Source: Cyanobacteria bacterium REEB67 (lineage in GTDB: Bacteria; Cyanobacteriota; Vampirovibrionia; Obscuribacterales; Obscuribacteraceae). Taken from it: a stretch of 57,871 nt of DNA. The position numbers and the translations under genes were made by a program. The stretch is taken from contig JAGXAB010000036.1 in NCBI GenBank assembly GCA_018971775.1, forward strand, positions 1 to 57,871. The letters are read 5' to 3'. Shown here in pieces: positions 1-9,145 of this stretch (position 1 is its first letter; the number at the start of each line of letters is the position of its first letter). The notes below the pieces were generated by a model that was not told where the DNA came from, made no database searches, and saw only the letters and a program-made list of their open reading frames with translations.

Positions 1-2
1 CC

Positions 3-599
3 ATCGCCAGAGATGCCATGGCCCGCGAAGCAGCGATAAAAGAAGCGGCTGCGATAAAAGAAGCGGCTGCGATAAAAGAAGCGGCTGCAAAAGATGCGGC
101 AGCAAAAGACGCGGCAATAAAAGAATCGGCCGCCGGAGAATCCGGCGAGAAGACAGCGGCGAGCGCTGACGCTCACGCAGCCGACAATCCGGCTGCAGCC
201 GTACCGACAGCTAAAGAGTTAGAAGCGCTCCGTCAGGGAGCACGCAATAAATTTGTCGGCGGAAAAGCCGCGGCGAGCGCTCCATCCGGCACCACGTCAT
301 CTGTCAGCAATGACAGCCTGGGCAGTCACTCCAACGCCCCGGCTTCACCATCTCCGGCCGTTTCACCACGCACGGTACCACCGGAGATCCGCAAGGCCTG
401 CATGATTCTCGGCGTAAGACCCGAGGATATGACCATCAAAGAAGTGCAGGACAAGTGGAAAGCACAAATGGCCGGGGGAGCACATCCCGACCAGGGTGGA
501 GATACAGAATCGGCGATCTACTTAAATACGGCCAAGGACACACTGGTCAAGTGGCTCAACGATCAAGCGCCCAAACTGGGCAAAAAATTTGGAAAATAA
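3..599 (+). CDS. C-terminal J-domain protein with AIKEAA repeats, 5' end probably outside window
   Basis: The frame is open to the left edge; the first ATG is at 18 but has no Shine-Dalgarno sequence, so the true start may lie upstream. The N-terminal third is built of Ala/Lys/Glu-rich hexapeptides (AIKEAA, then AKDAA variants), likely a long charged helix. A Ser/Pro-rich linker follows. The last ~70 residues look like a compact J domain: a hydrophobic ILGV start, a helix, then the diagnostic HPD tripeptide in AHPDQGGD, and a final helix. J domains recruit and stimulate DnaK-type Hsp70, so a co-chaperone or Hsp70-targeting role is inferred. The J domain sits at the C terminus rather than the N terminus. 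It lies 9 bases upstream of der. J-domain call fairly sure; function unknown. Confidence 0.6.
   Translation: MARDAMAREAAIKEAAAIKEAAAIKEAAAKDAAAKDAAIKESAAGESGEKTAASADAHAADNPAAAVPTAKELEALRQGARNKFVGGKAAASAPSGTTSSVSNDSLGSHSNAPASPSPAVSPRTVPPEIRKACMILGVRPEDMTIKEVQDKWKAQMAGGAHPDQGGDTESAIYLNTAKDTLVKWLNDQAPKLGKKFGK
33..86 (+). repeat. Three perfect 18-bp tandem repeats inside a coding region
   Basis: The unit gcgataaaagaagcggct occurs three times without a mismatch at 33-50, 51-68 and 69-86, followed by degenerate 15-bp units to about 135. Each copy adds the hexapeptide AIKEAA in frame, so copy-number change would lengthen the helix without a frameshift. Confidence 0.9.
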
Positions 600-608
600 G
601 AATAAATC

Positions 609-2000
609 ATGGCAAAACCAGTAGTTGTAATAGTCGGTCGCCCCAATGTGGGCAAGTCCACTTTCTTTAATCGTTGCGTTCAAGAAAAATTCGCAATCGT
701 AGACGACCAGCCCGGAGTAACGAGAGACCGTATTTATCGCGAATGCGATTGGTCCGGTCACCAATTTTTGCTGGTGGACACCGGCGGCATTCTCGCGCAG
801 GATTTCAAAGCCGGCGATACCTTTGCCAAGGAAGTGCTCGAGCAAGTCAAAGAAGCACTCTCGGAAGCCGATGTAATCATTTTCATGGTAGACGGCAAGG
901 AAGGCCTGAACGGCGCCGACCAGGAAGTGGCCGAAATCGTCCGCCGGATCAAAAGACCGGTGATCTTGACGGTCAACAAAATCGACTCGATCAAAGAAAA
1001 CAACAATATCAACGACTTTTATGAACTCGGTCTCGGAGATCCGATGCCGCTTTCCGCTCTGACTGGTTCGGGAGCGGTCGGCGACTTGCTCGATAAAATC
1101 ATCTCCTATTTCCCGCCGCTGACGACGCGCAAGCTCACCCGCGACGAAGAATTGCACGGCGTCGACGACGAACCGGAAGAAGAAGATCTGACCACGAAAC
1201 CGATGTCTATCGCCATCATCGGCAGACCGAACGTAGGCAAGTCTTCGATCACGAATATGCTCTGCGGTAAAAATCGCGCCATTGTCTCGGACATCCCCGG
1301 CACCACCCGCGATGCCATTGACACCACCTTCAACTATCGCGGTCGCGAGCTCACCTTGATCGACACTGCTGGTATCAGACGTAAAAACAGAGTCGACTAC
1401 GGTATCGAAGCCTTTTCAGTGGTGCGCTCCTTGCGAGCCATCGACCGCGCGGACGTGGTCGCACTCGTCCTCGATGCCTCTCTCGAGATAAGCGATCAAG
1501 ACCAGAAATTGGCATCGAAAATACAAGAAGCCGGCAAGGCTTGTGTAATCGTTTTGAATAAATGGGATCTAGTCGAAGACAAAAGCTCGGGAGCGATGAA
1601 GCGCATCGCCGAAGATGTAAAAGCCCAGCTGCGCAGCCTGGCCTACGCCGAAGTAGTCTTCACCAGCGTTTTGACAAAAGTACGCGTGCAAAAGATCGTC
1701 GAGGCTTGCGAACGGACATTTTTAGAAACGCATCGCCGCGTCACCACCGGTCTCGTCAATCAGATCGTCAGCGAATGCGTCGCCCTGGTACCGCCGCCAT
1801 CTGGCAAACGCGGCAAACGCCTCAAGATCTATTATGCGACGCAAGTATCGGTCGCCCCTCCGACTTTCGTCTTGAAAGTCTCGGATGCCAAACTGATGGC
1901 TCGCAACTACGAAACCTATCTCGAGCGAAAATTACGCGAAGCTTTTGGCTTTATAGGCGCGCCTCTGCGGATCATTCTGCGCTCCAAGGAAAAGCAGTAA
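609..2000 (+). CDS. der: Ribosome biogenesis GTPase Der (EngA)
   Basis: Der is a tandem-GTPase assembly factor for the 50S ribosomal subunit. The 463-residue product has the full architecture: a first G domain with GRPNVGKST near residue 10, a DTGG G3 motif and an NKID G4 motif; an acidic linker (EEEDL) near residue 190; a second G domain with GRPNVGKSS near 206, DTAG and NKWD; and a C-terminal KH-like domain. Length is typical. The ATG at 609 gives the canonical start just before the first Walker A. It follows the J-domain gene by 9 bases and precedes plsY by 29, so co-transcription is likely. No anomalies. Confidence 0.97.
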   Translation: MAKPVVVIVGRPNVGKSTFFNRCVQEKFAIVDDQPGVTRDRIYRECDWSGHQFLLVDTGGILAQDFKAGDTFAKEVLEQVKEALSEADVIIFMVDGKEGLNGADQEVAEIVRRIKRPVILTVNKIDSIKENNNINDFYELGLGDPMPLSALTGSGAVGDLLDKIISYFPPLTTRKLTRDEELHGVDDEPEEEDLTTKPMSIAIIGRPNVGKSSITNMLCGKNRAIVSDIPGTTRDAIDTTFNYRGRELTLIDTAGIRRKNRVDYGIEAFSVVRSLRAIDRADVVALVLDASLEISDQDQKLASKIQEAGKACVIVLNKWDLVEDKSSGAMKRIAEDVKAQLRSLAYAEVVFTSVLTKVRVQKIVEACERTFLETHRRVTTGLVNQIVSECVALVPPPSGKRGKRLKIYYATQVSVAPPTFVLKVSDAKLMARNYETYLERKLREAFGFIGAPLRIILRSKEKQ

Positions 2001-2029
2001 GCCTCAGAGCCACAGGAGAACTCAGCTAG

Positions 2030-2755
2030 ATGATCACAGCAGCGCTTCTAATCGTCGCCGCCTATGTAATCGGAGGTCTGCCCTTCGGAGTCTGGGTCGC
2101 AGCCGCCCGGGGCATAGACATCCGCAAAATGGGCTCGGGCTCCACCGGTGCCACCAATGTCTACCGTTGCGTCGGTAAAAAAGAAGGCATCCTGGTCATG
2201 ATCCTCGATGCTTTAAAGGGCTACATCCCGGTCACGGTCGCGATCATGCTCGATCACGGCTCGATGACTCTGAACTTACCGATTGGCCCGGCCAATCTTA
2301 TACTCGCCGATATCGTGCCCTGCATAGTCGGCGCCATGACAATGATCGGTCATAGCAAAAGCATCTTTTTGCAATTCGCCGGCGGCAAAAGCGCTGCCAC
2401 CGGGCTTGGTACCATCATCGCTCTCAACCCTGCCGTCGGCGCCTTGCTGTTTGTCATTTTTCTATTGACTATAAAGGTGACAAAAATAGTTTCGGTGGCA
2501 TCGATGACGGCCGGCGTAGTGGATGTCATACTGATGGCCCTGTTCAAAGCGCCACCTACTTTTATAGGTTATGCTGCATTTGGTGGCTTGCTGGTCATCG
2601 TCAGGCACAAGGCCAATATCCAGAGACTGATGAACGGCACCGAGCCGCGCATCGGTGAGAAGGCCAAAGCGCCGCCGACCGATACATCTCCTCAAACCGA
2701 TTTAGAAGTAATAGCAGATCAGGTAGAACCCGATGAAACCAAAACAGCGAATTAA
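2030..2755 (+). CDS. plsY: Acyl-phosphate:glycerol-3-phosphate acyltransferase PlsY
   Basis: PlsY is the membrane enzyme that transfers an acyl group from acyl-phosphate to glycerol-3-phosphate, the first step of phospholipid synthesis. The 241-residue protein shows the family motifs: KMGSGSTGATNVYR near residues 33-46, GH around the middle, and GGKSAATGLG near 118-127. Several hydrophobic segments are present. A hydrophilic tail of about 40 residues (from about 200) extends beyond the usual ~200-residue length. An AGGAG sequence lies about 11 bases before the ATG. The end overlaps the next gene by 23 bases, indicating translational coupling. GpsA, which makes the substrate, is also in the window at 39104-40141. 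Confidence 0.95.
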   Translation: MITAALLIVAAYVIGGLPFGVWVAAARGIDIRKMGSGSTGATNVYRCVGKKEGILVMILDALKGYIPVTVAIMLDHGSMTLNLPIGPANLILADIVPCIVGAMTMIGHSKSIFLQFAGGKSAATGLGTIIALNPAVGALLFVIFLLTIKVTKIVSVASMTAGVVDVILMALFKAPPTFIGYAAFGGLLVIVRHKANIQRLMNGTEPRIGEKAKAPPTDTSPQTDLEVIADQVEPDETKTAN

Positions 2756-3884
2756 ACCTCTTGACGCCTTGATTCTGAGCGCCATTTTATCTTGCGCACT
2801 GCCGGTGACACCAGCAGCTTTTGCCGCCGCCGGCAAAGCTCAGGCTCAGGCTCAGAAAATTTCAAGCAAACTGGTCACCACCGTCTCTTCCTCCGGCTCG
2901 GATCATCTAACCGAGGACGAAGAGGTCAACATTCGTGTTTACAAAGTGGCCAACCGTGGTGTCGTCAATATTTCCACCGCATCCTCAGCCGAAGAAGCTC
3001 TGGTCAATCCAAATAATGTCGGTCGTGACAGCTTCGGCTCCGGCTCGATCATCAATACCGACGGCTACATCTTAACTAACTATCATGTGGTCGACGGCTT
3101 CGACCATGTGCGCGTCACCCTCTATGACGGCTCGGTCGTGCACGGCGCGGTCGTCGGTGTCGATCCGCAGACCGACCTGGCCATTGTCAAAATCGATCCG
3201 CCCAAGGGCGTCAAGCTGACGATCATCGCCCTTGGTGATTCGGAAAAAATGGAAGTCGGCCGCAAGGTACTGGCCATTGGCAACCCTTTCGGCCTAGACC
3301 GTACTCTCACCGACGGCATCGTTTCCTCGGTCGGACGGACGATGAACACAGCCTCCGGACGGGCGATCAAAGGCATCATCCAGACCGACGCGGCGATCAA
3401 TCCGGGCAATTCGGGCGGACCACTCCTCGATAGTCAGGGCCGCATGATCGGCATCAACACTGCCATTTTCAGCAAAGCCGGACAATCTGCGGGCATCGGC
3501 TTCGCCATCCCAATCAACATCGCCAAAAATATAATTCCCCAACTGATCACCCATCACAAGGTATCGCGGCCCGAAATAGGCCTGGACGTGGTATTACTGC
3601 AAGGGCTGCGCGTCAAAAACGTGACCAAGGGCAGTCCGGCCGATGCAGCCGGTATCCAGGGACCGAAAATCGTCCAGTACAATCTCGGCAACGGCTTTAT
3701 CCTCAACAAAGCCGAATGGGGCGACACGATCACCGAGATAGACGGACAGAAAGTAACGACTATCGATGGCTTTTTCTCCTATATAGAATCAAAAAAACCA
3801 GACCAAACAGTTACATTGACAATTCTCAGAGCCGGAAAAACTCTAAAAATTCCAGTAAAATTAACGCTCAGTACAGCAAATTGA
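2733..3884 (+). CDS. HtrA/DegP-type periplasmic serine protease with one PDZ domain
   Basis: Residues 1-32 form a signal peptide (KPKQR, hydrophobic core, AFAAA). The trypsin-like domain carries a complete triad: His118 in TNYHVVDG, Asp148 in TDLAIVK, Ser227 in GNSGGP. The C-terminal third fits one PDZ domain, with a ~20-residue insertion ([11 protein letters not shown] region). HtrA proteases degrade or refold damaged envelope proteins. At 383 residues it matches the one-PDZ forms of Cyanobacteria (HhoA/HtrA type) better than DegP with two PDZs. It starts inside the plsY end and precedes a response regulator by 28 bases, so it may be part of an envelope-stress operon; that link is inference. 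Confidence 0.93.
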   Translation: MKPKQRIKPLDALILSAILSCALPVTPAAFAAAGKAQAQAQKISSKLVTTVSSSGSDHLTEDEEVNIRVYKVANRGVVNISTASSAEEALVNPNNVGRDSFGSGSIINTDGYILTNYHVVDGFDHVRVTLYDGSVVHGAVVGVDPQTDLAIVKIDPPKGVKLTIIALGDSEKMEVGRKVLAIGNPFGLDRTLTDGIVSSVGRTMNTASGRAIKGIIQTDAAINPGNSGGPLLDSQGRMIGINTAIFSKAGQSAGIGFAIPINIAKNIIPQLITHHKVSRPEIGLDVVLLQGLRVKNVTKGSPADAAGIQGPKIVQYNLGNGFILNKAEWGDTITEIDGQKVTTIDGFFSYIESKKPDQTVTLTILRAGKTLKIPVKLTLSTAN

Positions 3885-3912
3885 TAGCGGCATTGCGCGA
3901 ACGGAGAATACA

Positions 3913-4629
3913 TTGTCTAGAATCCTCGTAATTGAAGACGAACAAGCAATCGCCGAGCTCGTAAAAATCAATCTTGAGCTGCTTGGCCATCAGGTGATTA
4001 CGGCGCCCGACGGCATCAAGGGTCTGGCCATGGCACAGCAGCACCGCCCTGACATGGTCGTCCTCGACGTGATGATGCCTGACCTCGACGGCTTCACCGT
4101 CTGTCAGAGACTGCGCCAAAATCAGCAGACCAACCACATACCGGTCCTGATGCTGACGGCTCTTTCCACGACCAAAGACAAAGTGGCCGGCTTCGATGCC
4201 GGAGCCGACGATTATCTGCCCAAGCCTTTCGACATCCCCGAATTGCAAGTGCGCGTGCGCGCGCTGCTGCGTCGGGCCGGCACAGTCAATCAATCTTCTC
4301 TTCCCGAAATATTGACGGCAGGTGAGATCACCTTAATCCCCGAAAATTTGCAGGCGAAAGTAGCAGATCGCATCGAGAAGCTGACACCAACCGAATTTGA
4401 AATCTTGCACTGCTTGATGCAACATCACGGTCAGACCGTTTCCACCGGCAAATTGCTGGAAGAAGTCTGGGGCTATTCTCCCGATGACGATGTGGACACG
4501 ATCCGCGTCCACATCCGTCACTTACGTACACGTCTGGAAAAAGGCGAGCGCAAGTATATAAAAACTGTATACGGCGGTGGGTATCAGCTTGTCGCCGAAG
4601 GCTTCACCAAGGAAAAAGGCGCCGAATAA
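3913..4629 (+). CDS. OmpR/PhoB-family response regulator
   Basis: The protein has an N-terminal receiver domain (acidic pair at residues 9-10, phospho-acceptor Asp52 in VLDVMMPD, Lys104 in LPKPF) and a C-terminal winged-helix DNA-binding domain (LTPTEFEIL near 150, [16 protein letters not shown] near 195, YGGGYQL near the end). It should bind DNA as a dimer after phosphorylation. It starts with TTG at 3913, supported by a GGAG sequence upstream. No partner kinase follows. The upstream HtrA gene hints at envelope-stress regulation, but the target is unknown. The 236 bases after it, up to the acyltransferase, hold no further gene; they include a 7-bp hairpin at 4798-4822 without a T-run. Confidence 0.93.
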   Translation: MSRILVIEDEQAIAELVKINLELLGHQVITAPDGIKGLAMAQQHRPDMVVLDVMMPDLDGFTVCQRLRQNQQTNHIPVLMLTALSTTKDKVAGFDAGADDYLPKPFDIPELQVRVRALLRRAGTVNQSSLPEILTAGEITLIPENLQAKVADRIEKLTPTEFEILHCLMQHHGQTVSTGKLLEEVWGYSPDDDVDTIRVHIRHLRTRLEKGERKYIKTVYGGGYQLVAEGFTKEKGAE

Positions 4630-4865
4630 TTCATAAGCGGATTCTCACAAATCTGTTTTTCGTCTTATCCGGCAAAAAGATTATTTCCACCTGCCAAGCA
4701 CCCGTTTGCCTGTACTGGTGGGCTTTACGCTGGCTCCGCCCAACGCTCACTATAAACGTTTTAGGTTAAGGAAAGCGGACGCTTGTGGACATATTGGAAA
4801 CCCACCTTATATCATTGGGTTTGCCATTGAAAACTAATCTCGATGGCCACTAGGGAGTACTTAGC

Positions 4866-6359
4866 TTGTTATTCAACAGTCTGCAGTATCTGGTTTTTCT
4901 GCCCGTCGTCTTCTTCCTGTACTGGGCGACACCGCACCGTCTGCGCGTGCCACTACTACTGGTGGCCAGTTATGCCTTTTACATGTCCTGGAGACCAATA
5001 TACGGTCTGCTCATCTTCGGCCTGACACTGGCCAACTTCCTGCTCGTGCCCTGTATCGCTAAAGCGGCCAAGGCAAAAGAAGAGGGCAGCAAATTTGTTT
5101 TTAGCGCCAAAGCCTGGGTCGGCATCATCGTCGCCGTCAACCTGGTCTGCCTGGCCATTTTCAAATACGCCTACTTCGCCATGGACACAGTCAAGTCGGG
5201 GCTCGGCCTGGCCGGTATCGACTGGAAAGAACCGCACCTCCACATCATTTTGCCCCTGGGCATCTCCTTTTTCGTTTTTGAATTTATCCACTACGCCGTC
5301 GAAGTCTATCGCGGCAAGCCGATCGTTACTTCCTTCCCGGCCCTGGCTCTCTTCGCCGGTTTCTTCCCGACTCAGATTGCCGGCCCGATCAAGCGCTATC
5401 AAGACTTTGTGCCGCAGCTCAACGAAAAAATCAAATTCAAATGGGAATACCTGGACCAGGGCATGCAGATGATCCTCATGGGTCTGGCCAAAAAAGTCTT
5501 GCTCGCCGACAACCTGGCCCTCGTTGCCCAGGCCGGCTTCACCCATCCCGAAAACTTCTCCGGCGTCGATCTCTGGCTGATTGCTTATGCCTTCGCCTTC
5601 CAGATCTTCTTCGACTTTGCCGGCTACACCGATATCGCCCGCGGTTCGGCTCTGCTCTTCGGTTTCAAAGTGCCGATCAACTTCAACCTGCCCTACCTTT
5701 CGGCCAACGTCTCGGAATTCTGGCAGCGCTGGCACATTTCGCTTTCGAGCTGGCTCAGAGATTATCTATTTATTCCCCTGGGCGGTTCGCGTTGCAGCAC
5801 TTTGATGCAATATCGCAACCTCTTCATCACCATGGCCCTTGGTGGTCTCTGGCACGGTGCAGCGATGCACTTCCTCGTCTGGGGCGCCTACCAGGGCATC
5901 GTTCTGATTTTGCATAAAGAGTATCTGCGTTTGCGCTCGGCCGTCGGCCTCAGCGCTCAACTGGAAAAATCTCCGGCCCTGGCCCGTGTTTATCACTGGA
6001 CTTCGATCGTTGTCACCTTCCATATAGTCTGCGTCGGCTGGGTATTTTTCAGAGCCGATGACATGAAGAGCGCCACCGCCATCATCTCCAAATTACTCAT
6101 GGCACCGGTCGAGCTGGTCCACTTCAGCGCTGCTAAATTGGCCATCCTGCAGATTCGCGATCCGATCATCTTCCCGGCCCTTGTCCTTTTGCTGCCCGCT
6201 CTGATGATTTCTCACGTCGTCGTCGGCTGGCTCAACGACAAGAAGTATTACCTGAGCCCTCCCTGGGCCGTGCAGGTAACCGTGATGGTGGCCTTGATGT
6301 GCTTGCTCACGATCTTCAGTCCGGACAGCTCGCCACGCTTCATTTACTTCCAGTTCTAA
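4866..6359 (+). CDS. MBOAT-family membrane-bound O-acyltransferase (AlgI/DltB-like)
   Basis: MBOAT proteins of this type pass acyl groups across the membrane to O-acylate a surface polymer (alginate, peptidoglycan, teichoic acid or another glycan). The 497-residue protein has about ten hydrophobic segments and the family signatures: the FWQRWHISLSSWLRDY block, followed by GGLWHGA with the invariant histidine at residue 330. Length matches AlgI. It starts with TTG at 4866 with AGGGAG at 4852-4857. An ATG at 4843 is in another frame. It heads a run of five + genes that includes three SGNH-like proteins, which resemble the usual partner class (AlgJ/AlgX, DltD, PatB). The substrate cannot be read from the sequence. 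Confidence 0.93.
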   Translation: MLFNSLQYLVFLPVVFFLYWATPHRLRVPLLLVASYAFYMSWRPIYGLLIFGLTLANFLLVPCIAKAAKAKEEGSKFVFSAKAWVGIIVAVNLVCLAIFKYAYFAMDTVKSGLGLAGIDWKEPHLHIILPLGISFFVFEFIHYAVEVYRGKPIVTSFPALALFAGFFPTQIAGPIKRYQDFVPQLNEKIKFKWEYLDQGMQMILMGLAKKVLLADNLALVAQAGFTHPENFSGVDLWLIAYAFAFQIFFDFAGYTDIARGSALLFGFKVPINFNLPYLSANVSEFWQRWHISLSSWLRDYLFIPLGGSRCSTLMQYRNLFITMALGGLWHGAAMHFLVWGAYQGIVLILHKEYLRLRSAVGLSAQLEKSPALARVYHWTSIVVTFHIVCVGWVFFRADDMKSATAIISKLLMAPVELVHFSAAKLAILQIRDPIIFPALVLLLPALMISHVVVGWLNDKKYYLSPPWAVQVTVMVALMCLLTIFSPDSSPRFIYFQF

Positions 6360-6406
6360 AACCTCGCCGAGACAATTCGGTTGGGTAGGACTCAGGAACA
6401 GGTTCG

Positions 6407-7783
6407 ATGCAAGTGGAATCCACTCTAACGGAAGAAACCAAAAGGTCGCAGACCGCTGCGCCATCGGTTTTGACCGCCGAGACTTTGATCAGGGGCGAGA
6501 AAAACTCGGCCGAGATTAAGGCCGGTCTTTTTTCCGGGCCGCTTTCCGGTCTTGTTTCCAGTCGGTTCGCCGCCGCATTCCTGGCCTTCTTCCTGCTCTG
6601 CGCCGGGCTCTCGAAGGTCAATTTCGATCGCATGAAACCGGCGGACTTCGCCTGGAATACCTGGACAACCTGGGCAATCAAAGATTTTCTCAGCCGACCG
6701 AAGACACCCGATGTCGTCTTCCTCGGCTCATCTTTGATGCTCGTACCTCTCGATGGCGTCGACGCCGATTACACCAATAAAACCATCGATGGTGCCGCCC
6801 ACCACCGCAGTTTATTTTTTGAAGATCACTTTAAAAAATACAGCGGCCAGACCGTCAACTCTTTCAACTTCGCCCTGCCCGGCGAAATGCCCTCCGACGC
6901 TTACTTGATCACCCGCTTCCTGCTCGAAGGGAGAAAGGCACCCAAGGTCCTCGTCTACGGCGTCGGCCCGCGCGACTTCATGGACAATCTTTTGCCCTCG
7001 CCCAGCGCCACCGACCCTTTCCAGTATCTCTCGCGCTTCGGCGACTGGAGCGATCACGCCTCCTTGATCGTGCCCGACTGGCAGGAACGCTTTAACTTTG
7101 AGCTTACCCGTCTGGTCTATACCTACGGTCAACGCAGCCAGCTCGCCCTCGATGCCAATCGCATCGTCGACTCGGTGCTCAACAAAATCTGCCCGAAACC
7201 GCCGAGCAAGCTCAGCGATCTCGAGCTCTACGCGCTGCGCCGCACCAATATGCCCGACTATCGCCCTTTCGAAGTGGCGCCCAATACCTGCCTTTTCCGC
7301 CCGACCACCGATGCCACCAGACCGAAATTTCTGGACAACATAGACGAATACAAAAAGCGCTACAAGACTCTGAAAATGGAAACATTCAATGGTCAAATGA
7401 GCTTTTTGAATGACATTCTCGCCATCGCCAAACAGCGCGACATCCACGTCATGCTGTATGCCATGCCGATTACCGAGATCAACCGCGGTCTGCTCTCCGA
7501 TAAATCCTGGGAGCTCTATCGCAGTCGCCTGCGTCAGATTGCCGCCAGATCCGGTGCAAGCTTCATCGACGTGCAGGAAGGCGGCACTTTCAAATTTGCC
7601 GATTTCCAGGATACCGTCCACCTCCACTCCGGCGGTGGCGCCAAGCTGCTCGATTTGATGGCCAAAACAATTGCTGCCGATACTGTTTCTCAAAATAAAC
7701 TGGGTATCGCTCAGACAACGGAAGCCCCAGCCGCAGTGCGCCAAGTCGCCGCTAGAGAAAGCAAAAATGGAGGTGCTAAATAA
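6407..7783 (+). CDS. SGNH/DltD-like acyl-transfer partner, paralogue A
   Basis: One of five related proteins in this locus. A cytoplasmic N terminus is followed by a transmembrane segment near residues 50-68; the rest should be extracytoplasmic. Conserved blocks: VVFLGSSLM (Ser of the GDSL-type block), FNFALPGEMPSDAY, YGVGPRDFMDN, YAMPITEINRG and DTVHLHSGGGAK (Asp and His of a DxxH block). The S...DxxH arrangement is that of SGNH hydrolases and of the acyltransferase partners of MBOAT proteins. It lies 47 bases after the MBOAT gene and overlaps the next paralogue by one base (TAATG), so the genes are translationally coupled. Whether it transfers or removes acyl groups is not known. Confidence 0.75.
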   Translation: MQVESTLTEETKRSQTAAPSVLTAETLIRGEKNSAEIKAGLFSGPLSGLVSSRFAAAFLAFFLLCAGLSKVNFDRMKPADFAWNTWTTWAIKDFLSRPKTPDVVFLGSSLMLVPLDGVDADYTNKTIDGAAHHRSLFFEDHFKKYSGQTVNSFNFALPGEMPSDAYLITRFLLEGRKAPKVLVYGVGPRDFMDNLLPSPSATDPFQYLSRFGDWSDHASLIVPDWQERFNFELTRLVYTYGQRSQLALDANRIVDSVLNKICPKPPSKLSDLELYALRRTNMPDYRPFEVAPNTCLFRPTTDATRPKFLDNIDEYKKRYKTLKMETFNGQMSFLNDILAIAKQRDIHVMLYAMPITEINRGLLSDKSWELYRSRLRQIAARSGASFIDVQEGGTFKFADFQDTVHLHSGGGAKLLDLMAKTIAADTVSQNKLGIAQTTEAPAAVRQVAARESKNGGAK

Positions 7784-9135
7784 TGAAGCGCCGCCATCTC
7801 AGTGCTTTCACCACAGCCGTCACCGCCTTTTTTGCCATTAACGTCTCTCTATCGTTTTTTGCGCCGATAAAATTCGACCCTTTCAAATTCCCCTACCGGG
7901 GCTGGGCCTGGTGGACATTCGATGGTTTGAAAAAAGCAAGCGATCAACGCCAGGAGCACAACATTGCCCTGCTCGGCTCCTCTTTGATGGTGAGCGCCGT
8001 CACCTGCTGCGATGCCAACTATCTGAAAAAAGGTCTCGACCTGACCGATCACCACGGTGCTGAATATTTCGACAATGCTTTGCAGAAAAAATTTGGCGGC
8101 AGCTTCAAGACTTACAATCTCGCCGCCCCCGGCCAAATGCCCTCCGACGCTTATCTGACCCTGGAGGCGATGCTGGCCACGGCCAATCGTCCGGATGTGG
8201 TTATTTACGGTGTCGCGCCCCGCGACTTTATCGATTCGTCTTTGAGCAATCCCACCGACACAGAACCCTTCCGCTTCCTGAGCCGTTTGGTCTCCACCGA
8301 CGATTGCGCCGGCGGACTATTTCGCGATCCGCTAGGCAAACTACAATGGTTCATCGATCGCAATCTCTATCTGGCTCATCATTCGCTCGACCTGCAACTG
8401 GCCGACAGCGAAGCGCTCTCAAAATTGCTCGATAAGGTAGCGGCCGTGCCCTATCCGGCCAAGCCTTACACCTACTGGGAGCGCACCAATCTGCTGCCGC
8501 GTTATAAAGCCGGCGAGATACATCCAAATGCCATTTCTACTCATCCCGCCACCAGAGAAGAAGCGCGCGCACAGTTCCGCGACAATACCGCCGAATACAT
8601 CGAGCGCTACAACAAACCCGATGAGCGCACTTACAAGACCCAGTTTTACTTCCTGCGCAAATTGGCTCAGCTCTGCCGCAAAGAGCGCATCGAGCTCGTC
8701 ATCGTCAACATGCCGATCACCAAGCAAAACATCGCCATTTTGAAACCGGAAAATTATCTCAACTACATCATGGCCCTGCGCTTTTTCGCTCAGAGTCAGG
8801 GGATGACAGCGTGCTGGGATCTCAATAATTTCGACATCTACGATCAAAGTGATTACCATGACTTTGTCCACCTCAATGCCTTTGGCGGCGCCAAATTTTT
8901 CGATTATCTGACCGAGCGCTTATCGGCTGAAACCGAAACGCGCAACGCTCTAACCCTGGCCGGCATGGTCCTCCATCAAAGACAGGGATTTGCCACCCGA
9001 CCGACCATCGATGCCGATAAAGTGCAGCAGGACCTGACCAAATTGCTCGGACCAATAAAGGGTAAGGGTAATCCGGTATTGAGGCTGGCCATCCCCGCAA
9101 ACGGACAGAACGCTGCTTCTGGACCGTTGATGTAG
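7783..9135 (+). CDS. SGNH/DltD-like acyl-transfer partner, paralogue B
   Basis: A 450-residue relative of paralogue A. An N-terminal membrane anchor lies at about residues 8-27 (TTAVTAFFAINVSLSFF), followed by an extracytoplasmic domain with ALLGSSLMV, YNLAAPGQMPSDAY, YGVAPRDFID, VNMPITKQN and HDFVHLNAFGGAKF. The putative catalytic Ser, Asp and His are all present. The ATG at 7783 shares its A with the TAA of the previous gene. The C-terminal ~60 residues (after the HLN block) are not matched in A. Sequence divergence between A and B is high outside the blocks, so this is an old duplication. Confidence 0.75.
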   Translation: MKRRHLSAFTTAVTAFFAINVSLSFFAPIKFDPFKFPYRGWAWWTFDGLKKASDQRQEHNIALLGSSLMVSAVTCCDANYLKKGLDLTDHHGAEYFDNALQKKFGGSFKTYNLAAPGQMPSDAYLTLEAMLATANRPDVVIYGVAPRDFIDSSLSNPTDTEPFRFLSRLVSTDDCAGGLFRDPLGKLQWFIDRNLYLAHHSLDLQLADSEALSKLLDKVAAVPYPAKPYTYWERTNLLPRYKAGEIHPNAISTHPATREEARAQFRDNTAEYIERYNKPDERTYKTQFYFLRKLAQLCRKERIELVIVNMPITKQNIAILKPENYLNYIMALRFFAQSQGMTACWDLNNFDIYDQSDYHDFVHLNAFGGAKFFDYLTERLSAETETRNALTLAGMVLHQRQGFATRPTIDADKVQQDLTKLLGPIKGKGNPVLRLAIPANGQNAASGPLM

Positions 9136-9145
9136 GGTGAAAAGT

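Noticed and set aside
4798..4822. Hairpin aaaccca / tgggttt upstream of the MBOAT gene
   Set aside because: Only 7 bp with an 11-base loop and no T-run; not enough to call a terminator or riboswitch.
4956..5735. 259-codon minus-strand frame opposite the MBOAT gene
   Set aside because: It is antisense to a clear MBOAT gene, has low-complexity Glu/Gly/Asp composition and no ribosome site or motif.
6812..7744. 310-codon minus-strand frame opposite paralogue A
   Set aside because: It mirrors the third-base bias of the real gene, and the conserved SGNH blocks are on +.
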